From assembly GCA_964396785.1 (NCBI GenBank), contig CAYNFU010000018.1, forward strand, positions 1 to 14,407: 14,407 nt of DNA, read 5' to 3'. Shown here one piece after another: positions 1 through 5,292 of this stretch. Numbering within the stretch: position 1 is the first letter of the stretch; the number at the start of each line of letters is the position of its first letter. Source of the DNA: RBG-16-42-24 sp964396785. Lineage in GTDB: Bacteria > Patescibacteriota > Microgenomatia > UBA8517. The notes under the pieces are model-generated. The model was not told where the DNA came from. It was given only the letters and a program-made list of their open reading frames with translations, and ran no database searches. The position numbers and the translations under genes were made by a program.

Positions 1-485
1 GAGGTAATAAACTCAAGTAATCTTTCAAAAAATACCAGGTGGTAGATTCCCGGATTTGCCGGAGCCTGAATAGCGGCGATTTCAACTTCTTGAGCTAGGT
101 CCTGGGTAGATTGGGCAAGTGTTACTACTTCCTGCATTATGGCGTGTAGCTGGAGTTTTAGTTCGTTGCCCTTTCTTTCAACAAGAGCTCGTTCCTCGTC
201 CCTGAGTCTTCTCTCGAGTGCAAGCTGGTCTCTTAATTTTTTGTTTTCTTCAAACTTACCAGAAAAAACCTCATCAAACTCTAGGCTTTCTCCGGGAGCC
301 ATTTCTGCTTGGTATTTCTTGGGTTCACGAAATCCGAATACCTGATCGAGGACGTCTTTTGATGTGCCTTCTAATAGATCCTTTTTTAGGCTTTTTGAAG
401 TTCCTGAACCAATGTCTTTAAGCGCCTCGAGCACGTTTTGGCGCCTCATCTGCTTTTGAAATTTAGATTTTTGAGCTGAATCCAT
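1..485 (-). CDS. DUF5660-like coiled-coil protein, 3' end outside window
   Basis: The reading frame is open from an ATG at 485 down to base 1, giving at least 161 codons; the stop lies beyond the left edge. The protein begins MDSAQKSKFQKQM and is highly charged. A Glu/Lys/Arg-rich stretch at about residues 75-125 should form a coiled coil, followed by a segment with a PANPGIYH motif. From memory this resembles DUF5660, a family of unknown function found in Microgenomates; that assignment is unverified. It starts 16 nt after the tig stop codon, so it is probably co-transcribed with tig. No clear Shine-Dalgarno precedes the ATG (only a weak GAGC), so translational coupling to tig is plausible. 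No signal peptide or membrane segment is visible, so it is predicted to be cytosolic. Confidence 0.75.
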   Translation of the reverse strand, partial: MDSAQKSKFQKQMRRQNVLEALKDIGSGTSKSLKKDLLEGTSKDVLDQVFGFREPKKYQAEMAPGESLEFDEVFSGKFEENKKLRDQLALERRLRDEERALVERKGNELKLQLHAIMQEVVTLAQSTQDLAQEVEIAAIQAPANPGIYHLVFFERLLEFIT

Positions 486-501
486 TTGTCTAGCTCGAAT
501 G

Positions 502-1386
502 TTACACGAGGCTCACTAGAGAGTCAAGCGCCCTCCTTTTTCTTAAGAGGCTTCCCACTAACCTTCTTCTTTCTGGGGTATTTAGGTTTTCGAAAGAGTT
601 CTTGCCCGATACAGTTTCTTTAATGGCAGCGTCAATTTCAGATTCGCTTACTTTGATGTCTTTTTCTTCTGCAATTTTTGTTAGAACCAGATCCAATTTC
701 AAAGCTTCCCGGGCTTGGGTTTCATATTCACTCCTTAAGGTCTCAGGATTCTTGCCAATGCTCGCCAAATACTTCTCAAGAGAAAGTCCCAAGCGCTCAG
801 TACGCTCAAGAAGCCCAGATAGCCTTGCGTCGACTTCCTCATCAACTAGTGGCTTAGGTATTGTAATCTCGGAAAGGGCTAGAAGTGTTTTGATTGCTTC
901 CTGTTCTTTTTCTTCCTTTGATTTTTCTTTTGGTGCTTCACCTTTTCCTTTATTAGGAGTCCAGATTGAGGAAGCTGAAAGAGTCCCTTTAATTGCCTTT
1001 TGATAGTCGCCCAATTTAATCTCAGGCATTTCACAGGTTACTCCTCGTATTTGCCAGTCTTCACCATCCTTGGCTTTTATTAACTCAAACTTAGGGTATA
1101 TAAGGGGCTTAATTTTAAATTTAGTAAGAGCGTCTCCCAAGGCTTTAGGCAGAATATGACTCAAAGCGTGTTCGATTAAGCTCGCAGAAGAAATACTCTC
1201 TCTGGCTTTCTCCAAGGGGGCGTTTCCTTTGCGAAATCCGGGTATTTCAACTTCCTTGGCAAGATGAGCTAAAGCTTCTTCCTGCTCACTTTTTATAATT
1301 GAAAATGGAATTGTGAATGTGATTTGAATTGTTCCGTCGGCCTCACGGGCAAGGACGGATTCAATCCCCTTTTTGCTTTTTGTCAT
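502..1386 (-). CDS. tig: Trigger factor chaperone lacking the PPIase domain
   Basis: This is the ribosome-associated chaperone that meets nascent chains at the exit tunnel. The N-terminal ribosome-binding domain is clear, with the signature GFRKG at residues 50-54 inside VEIPGFRKGNAPLEKA. The C-terminal helical substrate-binding arms follow from about residue 160 (TLLALSEITIPKPLVDEEVDARL onward). At 294 aa it is about 140 residues shorter than the usual 430-aa protein. The FKBP-type peptidyl-prolyl isomerase domain, normally at about residues 145-245, is replaced by a short Lys/Glu-rich linker (residues 144-163). The frame is intact, so this is a domain-deleted form and not a pseudogene. It is followed after 16 nt by the DUF5660-like gene. 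Its own extended -10 and a 5'-terminal hairpin lie upstream. The ATG at 1386 has only a poor GAAAG in front. Confidence 0.93.
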   Translation of the reverse strand: MTKSKKGIESVLAREADGTIQITFTIPFSIIKSEQEEALAHLAKEVEIPGFRKGNAPLEKARESISSASLIEHALSHILPKALGDALTKFKIKPLIYPKFELIKAKDGEDWQIRGVTCEMPEIKLGDYQKAIKGTLSASSIWTPNKGKGEAPKEKSKEEKEQEAIKTLLALSEITIPKPLVDEEVDARLSGLLERTERLGLSLEKYLASIGKNPETLRSEYETQAREALKLDLVLTKIAEEKDIKVSESEIDAAIKETVSGKNSFENLNTPERRRLVGSLLRKRRALDSLVSLV

Positions 1387-1432
1387 CTTTCAAAAATATC
1401 CACGCAATATGCGTGGAGAGCCTATTTTAACA
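1387..1432 (-). promoter_or_regulatory. tig promoter and 5'-terminal mRNA hairpin
   Basis: Read on the minus strand, an extended -10 TGTTAAAAT occupies 1432-1424 (TG-n-TAAAAT), with no good -35. The predicted start is near 1417. That is exactly where a perfect 7-bp hairpin begins: UCCACGC, loop AUAUU, GCGUGGA (1417-1399). It is followed by UAUUUUUGAAAG and the tig ATG. The mRNA would therefore carry a stem-loop at its very 5' end and a 31-nt leader. Stabilisation against 5'-end decay, or attenuation at the U-run, are possible roles (inference). Confidence 0.5.
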
Positions 1433-1450
1433 CAAATAGATTGTAAAACT

Positions 1451-1606
1451 CTAGGAGCCGCCCTTATGTTGAGTTTTGAACTGGGATGGATTAAAAGATG
1501 GTTGGGAACCCTTTGACCCAAATTTGCTTTGTTTAAAAAAATCCGGGGTCCTAAAGCCCAGAGCTGGCCCCGCCTTTTTCTTAACAAACGAGCTTTTTTG
1601 TTTCAT
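1451..1606 (-). CDS. Small basic protein, 51 aa, unknown function
   Basis: The ORF runs from ATG at 1606 to TAG at 1451-1453 and begins MKQKSSFVKKKAGPALGF. It is rich in Lys, Ser, Gly, Phe and Gln (repeated SxFG/PSFNPSQF-type spacing), has no acidic residue except one Asp, and shows no hydrophobic core or membrane segment. This composition suggests an intrinsically disordered, nucleic-acid- or ribosome-associated peptide (inference). A TGTTAAAAT extended -10 lies at 1622-1614, placing the transcript start at or one base before the ATG, which supports expression as a leaderless mRNA. It lies 64 nt upstream of tig in the same orientation and diverges from the RRM gene. A 65-aa frame across the same bases on the same strand (1390-1587) lacks such a promoter and is less convincing. 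I do not recognise a family. Confidence 0.5.
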   Translation of the reverse strand: MKQKSSFVKKKAGPALGFRTPDFFKQSKFGSKGSQPSFNPSQFKTQHKGGS

Positions 1607-1613
1607 GGCATTA

Positions 1614-1622
1614 ATTTTAACA
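1614..1622 (-). promoter_or_regulatory. Extended -10 for the 51-aa gene
   Basis: Minus-strand TGTTAAAAT (TG-n-TAAAAT), with seven bases between the hexamer and the ATG at 1606. It is the same 9-mer as the tig -10. It lies back to back with the RRM-gene promoter. Confidence 0.45.
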
Positions 1623-1630
1623 TACTAAAA

Positions 1631-1659
1631 TTGCAAATTGAAAATAATTTACTTATAAT
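1631..1659 (+). promoter_or_regulatory. Sigma70-type promoter of the RRM gene
   Basis: TTGCAA (1631-1636), a 17-bp spacer, and a perfect TATAAT (1654-1659). Predicted transcription start is near 1666, giving a leader of about 95 nt before the ATG at 1762. It is the strongest-looking promoter in the left half of the window. Confidence 0.8.
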
Positions 1660-1665
1660 GTAGGT

Positions 1666-1761
1666 GCCAAGTAGCGTTTAATGGATAGTCTTCGAATAAG
1701 CTTCCGTTAATCCTCGAGGCGTGCGATGCAACAATCGTTAGAAAGGAGGTAATTTAAATAC
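1666..1761 (+). promoter_or_regulatory. Long 5' leader with strong Shine-Dalgarno
   Basis: This roughly 95-nt untranslated leader contrasts with the leaderless look of neighbouring genes. It ends in a textbook AAGGAGGT (1743-1750), 11 nt before the ATG. Upstream it holds near-repeats of GTTTAAT/GTTAAT and three adjacent hexamer palindromes (TTCGAA, AAGCTT, CTCGAG). No single dominant fold is obvious by eye. Leaders of RRM and cold-shock RNA-binding protein genes are often temperature- or self-regulated; this is inference here. Confidence 0.5.
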
Positions 1762-2025
1762 ATGGCTAGTAAGCTATTTGTTGGTAATCTTGAATATTCT
1801 GTAACTGGAGACGATCTTAAGGCCGCTTTTGCAGGCGTTGGAACAGTGGTTGATGCTGTTGTAATTTCTGACAAAATGACAGGTAGAAGCCGAGGTTTTG
1901 GATTCGTTGAAATGAGTAGCGAAGAAGAAGTTAAAGCTGCTATTGAGAAAATGAATGGTGCGGATCTTAAGGGTAGAAAGATAAACGTAAACGAAGCTCG
2001 TCCTCCGAGAGAACCCCAGGGTTAA
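1762..2025 (+). CDS. RRM-domain RNA-binding protein (Rbp-type)
   Basis: An 87-aa protein consisting of a single RNA recognition motif. RNP2 is LFVGNL (residues 5-10) and RNP1 is RGFGFVEM (44-51), both with the aromatic residues that stack on RNA. The betaalphabetabetaalphabeta order is complete, ending with GRKINVNEARP and a short Pro/Arg tail. This matches the small bacterial Rbp proteins that bind single-stranded RNA and act in RNA metabolism or cold adaptation. No membrane segment is present, so it is cytosolic. It has its own strong promoter and a consensus ribosome-binding site, suggesting high expression. Its stop codon directly abuts the stop codon of the convergent gene that begins at 2026. 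Confidence 0.95.
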   Translation: MASKLFVGNLEYSVTGDDLKAAFAGVGTVVDAVVISDKMTGRSRGFGFVEMSSEEEVKAAIEKMNGADLKGRKINVNEARPPREPQG

Positions 2026-2364
2026 TTACTCGTTAGCGAGTTTGTTTAAAAACCACGAAATAAGCGAAAGCACAATCGAGGCTAGGATTGCAGTGGTAAA
2101 AGAGTTTATAGTGAATCCCGGAACAACCTTACTTACTCCCCAGAGGAGAAGTACGTTAATTAGAAATGCCGTAAGTCCAAAGGTAACAATGGAAATTGGA
2201 AGCGCAATAAGCTGAACGATTGGTCGAATAAATGTATTGACAACTCCTATTACCACTGCTGTAACGACTCCAGCCGATATAGTAGTGAGATTAAATCCTG
2301 GAATAAGATAAGCGACGACAAAGAGTGCGAAGACGTTTACCGCAAGTCTTACGATAAGCTTCAT
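2026..2364 (-). CDS. YvlD / phage holin family 4 membrane protein
   Basis: A 112-aa protein with four hydrophobic segments (about residues 4-21, 29-47, 52-77, 86-105). The central NTFIRPIVQLIALPISIVTF is typical of the Phage_holin_4_2 / YvlD family. Despite the name, these are widespread chromosomal inner-membrane proteins of unknown role, often linked to envelope stress, and nothing here indicates a prophage. Length is normal for the family. A TTGACA at 2400-2395 and CATTAT at 2376-2371, 18 bp apart, place the transcript start on the A of the ATG at 2364, and there is no Shine-Dalgarno. It converges on the RRM gene with no bases between the two stop codons. Confidence 0.88.
   Translation of the reverse strand: MKLIVRLAVNVFALFVVAYLIPGFNLTTISAGVVTAVVIGVVNTFIRPIVQLIALPISIVTFGLTAFLINVLLLWGVSKVVPGFTINSFTTAILASIVLSLISWFLNKLANE
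2028..2047 (+). terminator. Candidate terminator of the RRM gene, inside the convergent gene
   Basis: ACTCG, loop TTAG, CGAGT, followed by TTGTTT. The 5-bp stem with a short T-rich tail starts three bases after the RRM stop and lies within the last codons of the convergent membrane-protein gene. The stem is short, so confidence is modest. Confidence 0.35.
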
Positions 2365-2370
2365 AAATTC

Positions 2371-2400
2371 ATAATGACCTATTTAGGGAGTTTTTGTCAA
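2371..2400 (-). promoter_or_regulatory. Leaderless-type promoter of the YvlD-like gene
   Basis: Perfect -35 TTGACA (2400-2395), 18-bp spacer, -10 CATTAT (2376-2371), then six bases to the ATG at 2364. The predicted +1 is the first base of the start codon. Confidence 0.6.
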
Positions 2401-2407
2401 GAATTCC

Positions 2408-3808
2408 TCACTTAAAAATCCTCTGAAAGATAGTGAATAATGAGAATGCCCCATAGAAGACAAATGCGGATCCTACAAAGAATATCCTTATTGGTGAAGG
2501 CCTTAGTTCCCTAGCGAGGTTTGACATATTAAGCCAAAGAATAAGTCCTGTGTAGATAAACATCGAGAATGCATTTAAGACCGCTCCCGTTACGACCAAG
2601 GTCAGTGGTTCTATAAAGCCCGAAGCAAATATTATTATTCCCGCGAGAATTTGAAGAATTAAGGATAGATAAAAATACAGGTGCATTTTTTCTACTTTAA
2701 AGCGATTTGGAGAGAATATTACTAAATTTTCACTAATAATCCGTGCATTTGAGCCAAAAACAGAAAATTGAGTACCAAAAAGCATGAGTGCAGCAATTAG
2801 GAGAAAAAATGTACCCAAGAAGCTAAAAGTCTTTTGAGCTATGACACCCGCCTCAAAAATGACAAAATTTATGCTCGTTTCGACTCCGGCGGCTTTGTTG
2901 ACAGTCGAATAGGCAAGGAGCGATAAAAGTAGCATAGTAAATGCCCCAGTTAGCCAGAAGACTAAGCCGTGTTCGATATTAATCTTCTTCCACCAGGTTT
3001 TAAATCTGCCAATATTTTCCTCAGTTGGTTCAAAAGTTACTCCGGTTAGGGACAAATTTTCCTTTTTCCCAACCAAAATGTTTGTAATATGTCCCGAGTA
3101 TGAACCCATTCCATATCCTTTTTCTTTAGCGTACAAGGATTGAGCCAGGTTTAAATTCCCTCCCGCGCCGGCATAAGCCAAAGCCGCAAGAAAAGTGGCA
3201 AAAGGTAAACCCAACGGCAAAAACCAATATCCTTCTCCCTTTCCGACTACCCCTGAAGCAAGGGCCGACCAATCGCTACCTTTTGCAAAAAATATTGTGA
3301 TTAGAAAAACAAAAGGAATCCCTAGAAGTATTATGGCTTTTTGAACGCGCTCCTGGGTTTTATAAACTATCCTCCCCAAGCTATATAGGATCCCAATGAG
3401 AATTAAGAAGGCAATTCCAACAAGGCCCGAATAAGGAATTCCAACGGCTTTAGCAAAGAGAGTGGCTGACGCTGCAATTATCCCAGGCCAGATCCAGGGT
3501 ATAAAGGTAGTTAAAATAAACCAAATTGGGGTGAATGAGCCAAATTTTCTTGTCAAGCCAACAAAAATACTCTCCCCCGTTATTAGAGTGTAGCGTTCAA
3601 TTTCCATGTTAATGAAAAACTGAAACGTAATTCCCAAGAGAGCCGCCCAAATAATCCCTAGGCCAAAATTGGAAGAAAGGTATGGCCAGAGAATAAGCTC
3701 TCCACTCCCTAGTCCCACGCCGAGAATAATAAAACTTGGGCCAATGAGTTTTAATAGGGAAGGAGCTTGGGGAAGATCTTTTTTCTCAAGAGAGGGAAGA
3801 TTGGGCAT
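2408..3808 (-). CDS. Nramp-superfamily transporter with non-canonical TM1/TM6 motifs
   Basis: A 466-aa polytopic inner-membrane protein with about 11 hydrophobic segments and the APC/LeuT-type layout of Nramp transporters. It opens with a GPSFIILGVGLGSGE segment. In classical Mn/Fe Nramp proteins TM1 carries DPGN and TM6 carries MPHN. Here the matching places read GSGE (residues 34-37) and AGAGGNLNLAQ (213-223), so the Asp/Asn and Met ligands of transition-metal carriers are missing. It belongs to the Nramp-related branch with GSG-type TM1, whose substrates are mostly unknown. Loop residues 230-275 (GYGMGSYSGH onward) are unusually long and hydrophilic. The gene ends in TGA. It diverges from the 368-aa membrane protein over only 57 bp. 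TACACT at 3820-3815 suggests a leaderless transcript starting at the ATG. Confidence 0.88.
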   Translation of the reverse strand: MPNLPSLEKKDLPQAPSLLKLIGPSFIILGVGLGSGELILWPYLSSNFGLGIIWAALLGITFQFFINMEIERYTLITGESIFVGLTRKFGSFTPIWFILTTFIPWIWPGIIAASATLFAKAVGIPYSGLVGIAFLILIGILYSLGRIVYKTQERVQKAIILLGIPFVFLITIFFAKGSDWSALASGVVGKGEGYWFLPLGLPFATFLAALAYAGAGGNLNLAQSLYAKEKGYGMGSYSGHITNILVGKKENLSLTGVTFEPTEENIGRFKTWWKKINIEHGLVFWLTGAFTMLLLSLLAYSTVNKAAGVETSINFVIFEAGVIAQKTFSFLGTFFLLIAALMLFGTQFSVFGSNARIISENLVIFSPNRFKVEKMHLYFYLSLILQILAGIIIFASGFIEPLTLVVTGAVLNAFSMFIYTGLILWLNMSNLARELRPSPIRIFFVGSAFVFYGAFSLFTIFQRIFK

Positions 3809-3814
3809 AGCCTA

Positions 3815-3820
3815 AGTGTA
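3815..3820 (-). promoter_or_regulatory. -10 of the Nramp-like gene
   Basis: TACACT with exactly six bases to the ATG at 3808. The -35, 17 bp upstream, is poor (TGGCAA), so the site is supported mainly by its position. Confidence 0.4.
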
Positions 3821-3852
3821 CAAAATTTACGTTTAGCTTGCCATAAGTGTAA

Positions 3853-3860
3853 TATAAAAT
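3853..3860 (+). promoter_or_regulatory. -10 of the 368-aa membrane protein gene
   Basis: TATAAAAT, five bases before the ATG at 3866. Transcription should begin within a base or two of that codon. A second ATG (3872) has GAGG (3861-3864) at seven bases, but that GAGG would lie upstream of the predicted +1, favouring the first ATG. Confidence 0.5.
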
Positions 3861-3865
3861 GAGGC

Positions 3866-4972
3866 ATGAAAATGATAATTCATCAGATTAGAACCCCGGT
3901 CAAAAGAGAAGGTGCAGGGAGGTACCTAATGGTTACCCTTATAAGCTTCGCGGTTTCTGTAATAGTAACCAGAGTTTTCTTACAAGTTACCAATTACCCC
4001 CAACTCGCCTGGGGGGAAATTCATATTGCCCACCTTCTTTTTGGAGGTTTTTTTCTTTTTGTTGCGGCGCTTCTTCCCTTGGTTCTTTCTAATAGGTCAG
4101 TCTTTGTGATAAGCGCGGTTCTTTCCGGAGCCGGTGTGGGTTTATTTATAGACGAGGTAGGTAAATTTATTACCCAGGCAAATGACTATTTTTATCCGCC
4201 GGCAATGCCTATTATTTATGCTTTTTTCCTTTTGGTGACACTTATATATTTTCAAGTGAGGAAAATGCCGAGGAAAGACGCAAGAGCCGAGCTTTATAGG
4301 TCTTTTGATTCACTATCTGAAATTTTAGACTATGACCTTGAACCTCATGAACTTGTCTCTCTTAAAAGGAGACTAAAATATGTATCTCAGAAGAACGATT
4401 CTCCAGCCTATGCGGAACTTGCGAAAAAACTTTTGAAATTCCTCGATTCTAAGGATCTAAAGCTCGTTCCCCAAAAACATAATTTATTTACAAGGTTAGT
4501 TTCAAGACTTGAGAAGTCTGAAGAGGAATTTGTGGGAAGAAGTTTTTATAAAGCTGCCTTAGTTTTATGGCTGACAACCTCGGGTGCCATCGCAATCGGG
4601 GACCTGGTTAGAAGCTTTACAGCCTTTTTTTCCTCAGAGGCACTTTTCGCACTCGCCTCCCGTTTAGTTTCTTCGGGAGTCTTGGTATCGGACGCGAGTA
4701 TTTATTGGTTTTTGGTAAGACTAGTTCTTGAAGCATTGGTTGGAATTTCCCTAATTGTTTCTGCCTTCCTCTTGGCCAAAGGTGCTGAGAAAACTGGCAT
4801 ATCGATTGCCTATTATGGAATTCTACTATCTCTCACGACCGTCAATTTACTAGTTTTTTACTTTGACCAAACCAGGGCATTTTTCTCTACCCTGGGACAA
4901 CTTACACTGTTTCTGCTTATTATCCACTTTCGCCACAGGTTTTTGGTTTTGCAAGAAATCGCCCCAGAATAA
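3866..4972 (+). CDS. Polytopic membrane protein with HxxH and FIDEVGKFIT motifs
   Basis: A 368-aa protein of unknown function. Hydrophobic segments lie at about residues 22-40, 57-75, 78-97 and 113-130. A soluble, charged helical region (131-225) follows, and then about four more membrane segments (228-358). Two notable motifs are GEIHIAHLLFGG (50-61, with Glu51, His53, His56) and GLFIDEVGKFITQANDYFY (92-110). I recall similar IDEVGKF/NDYFY motifs in uncharacterised bacterial integral membrane proteins, including actinobacterial ones, but no characterised member. The clustered His/Glu/Asp in the first helices could bind a metal or protons (speculation). It is a single-gene unit divergent from the Nramp-like gene, with a leaderless-type promoter. 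A linked role in ion transport is possible but not shown. Confidence 0.8.
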   Translation: MKMIIHQIRTPVKREGAGRYLMVTLISFAVSVIVTRVFLQVTNYPQLAWGEIHIAHLLFGGFFLFVAALLPLVLSNRSVFVISAVLSGAGVGLFIDEVGKFITQANDYFYPPAMPIIYAFFLLVTLIYFQVRKMPRKDARAELYRSFDSLSEILDYDLEPHELVSLKRRLKYVSQKNDSPAYAELAKKLLKFLDSKDLKLVPQKHNLFTRLVSRLEKSEEEFVGRSFYKAALVLWLTTSGAIAIGDLVRSFTAFFSSEALFALASRLVSSGVLVSDASIYWFLVRLVLEALVGISLIVSAFLLAKGAEKTGISIAYYGILLSLTTVNLLVFYFDQTRAFFSTLGQLTLFLLIIHFRHRFLVLQEIAPE

Positions 4973-4973
4973 C

Positions 4974-5016
4974 AGTGGGTTACCACTTGACTTCGGGTTT
5001 CCTTCGGTAGTATAAA
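4974..5016 (+). promoter_or_regulatory. Promoter of the translesion-polymerase operon with overlapping palindrome
   Basis: TTGACT (4987-4992), an 18-bp spacer and TATAAA (5011-5016), then six bases to the GTG start at 5023. The palindrome AGTGG-GTTA-CCACT (4974-4987) touches the -35, and CTTCGG occurs twice 11 bp apart (4991 and 5002) in the spacer. Either could be an operator, for instance for a DNA-damage repressor (inference). The palindrome does not match the E. coli or B. subtilis LexA box as I know them, and no T-run follows it, so it is not a terminator. Confidence 0.55.
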
Positions 5017-5022
5017 GAGTAG

Positions 5023-5283
5023 GTGCTTGAAAAAATCTCGGCTCCTGTATCGGTTGGACTTGCCTTCGACCATACTACTCGCAGGGTTTGCCCTAAATGG
5101 GTAATTTGGGAAGGGCGCACTTACTCAATTGAGAAAGTCGGACTTCATCATACCTTTAGAGCCGGTAGAACCTTATTCCACGTATTCTCGGTAGCCGCCA
5201 AAACTCTCTTTTTTAGGTTGGTACTTAATACCGATACCTTGCATTGGAGATTAGAGGAAATTTCAGATGGAACGGCAAATTAG
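5023..5283 (+). CDS. 86-aa beta-rich protein coupled to a Y-family polymerase
   Basis: It starts with GTG at 5023; the promoter puts +1 on this G and there is no Shine-Dalgarno. Residues 22-82 read like a small beta-barrel: alternating strands with VIWEGRTYSIEKVG (27-40), RTLFHVFSV (49-57), FFRLVLNTDTLHWRLEEI. The F/W-x-G-x-x-Y...F-x-x-x...W-x-L spacing recalls DUF6504-type small domains that I associate with error-prone polymerase loci; this likeness is from memory and uncertain. Its stop is nine bases before the polymerase ATG, and the Shine-Dalgarno of the polymerase overlaps its stop codon, so the two are coupled. A role as accessory factor of translesion synthesis is inferred from this arrangement. 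No catalytic motif or membrane segment is visible. Confidence 0.8.
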   Translation: MLEKISAPVSVGLAFDHTTRRVCPKWVIWEGRTYSIEKVGLHHTFRAGRTLFHVFSVAAKTLFFRLVLNTDTLHWRLEEISDGTAN

Positions 5284-5292
5284 AGGCGTATT

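Noticed and set aside
602..1003. 133-codon plus-strand frame
   Set aside because: Antisense to tig, with Ser-rich shadow composition.
1390..1587. 65-codon minus-strand frame upstream of tig
   Set aside because: It runs through the tig promoter and leader hairpin and conflicts with the better-supported 51-codon frame, which has a well-placed -10.
2026..2364. Prophage signal from the holin-family protein
   Set aside because: The YvlD-type family is chromosomal, and no other phage genes are in the window.
2408..2410. UGA recoded as Gly (as in some other CPR groups)
   Set aside because: TGA ends the Nramp-like gene at its expected end, so UGA is a stop here.
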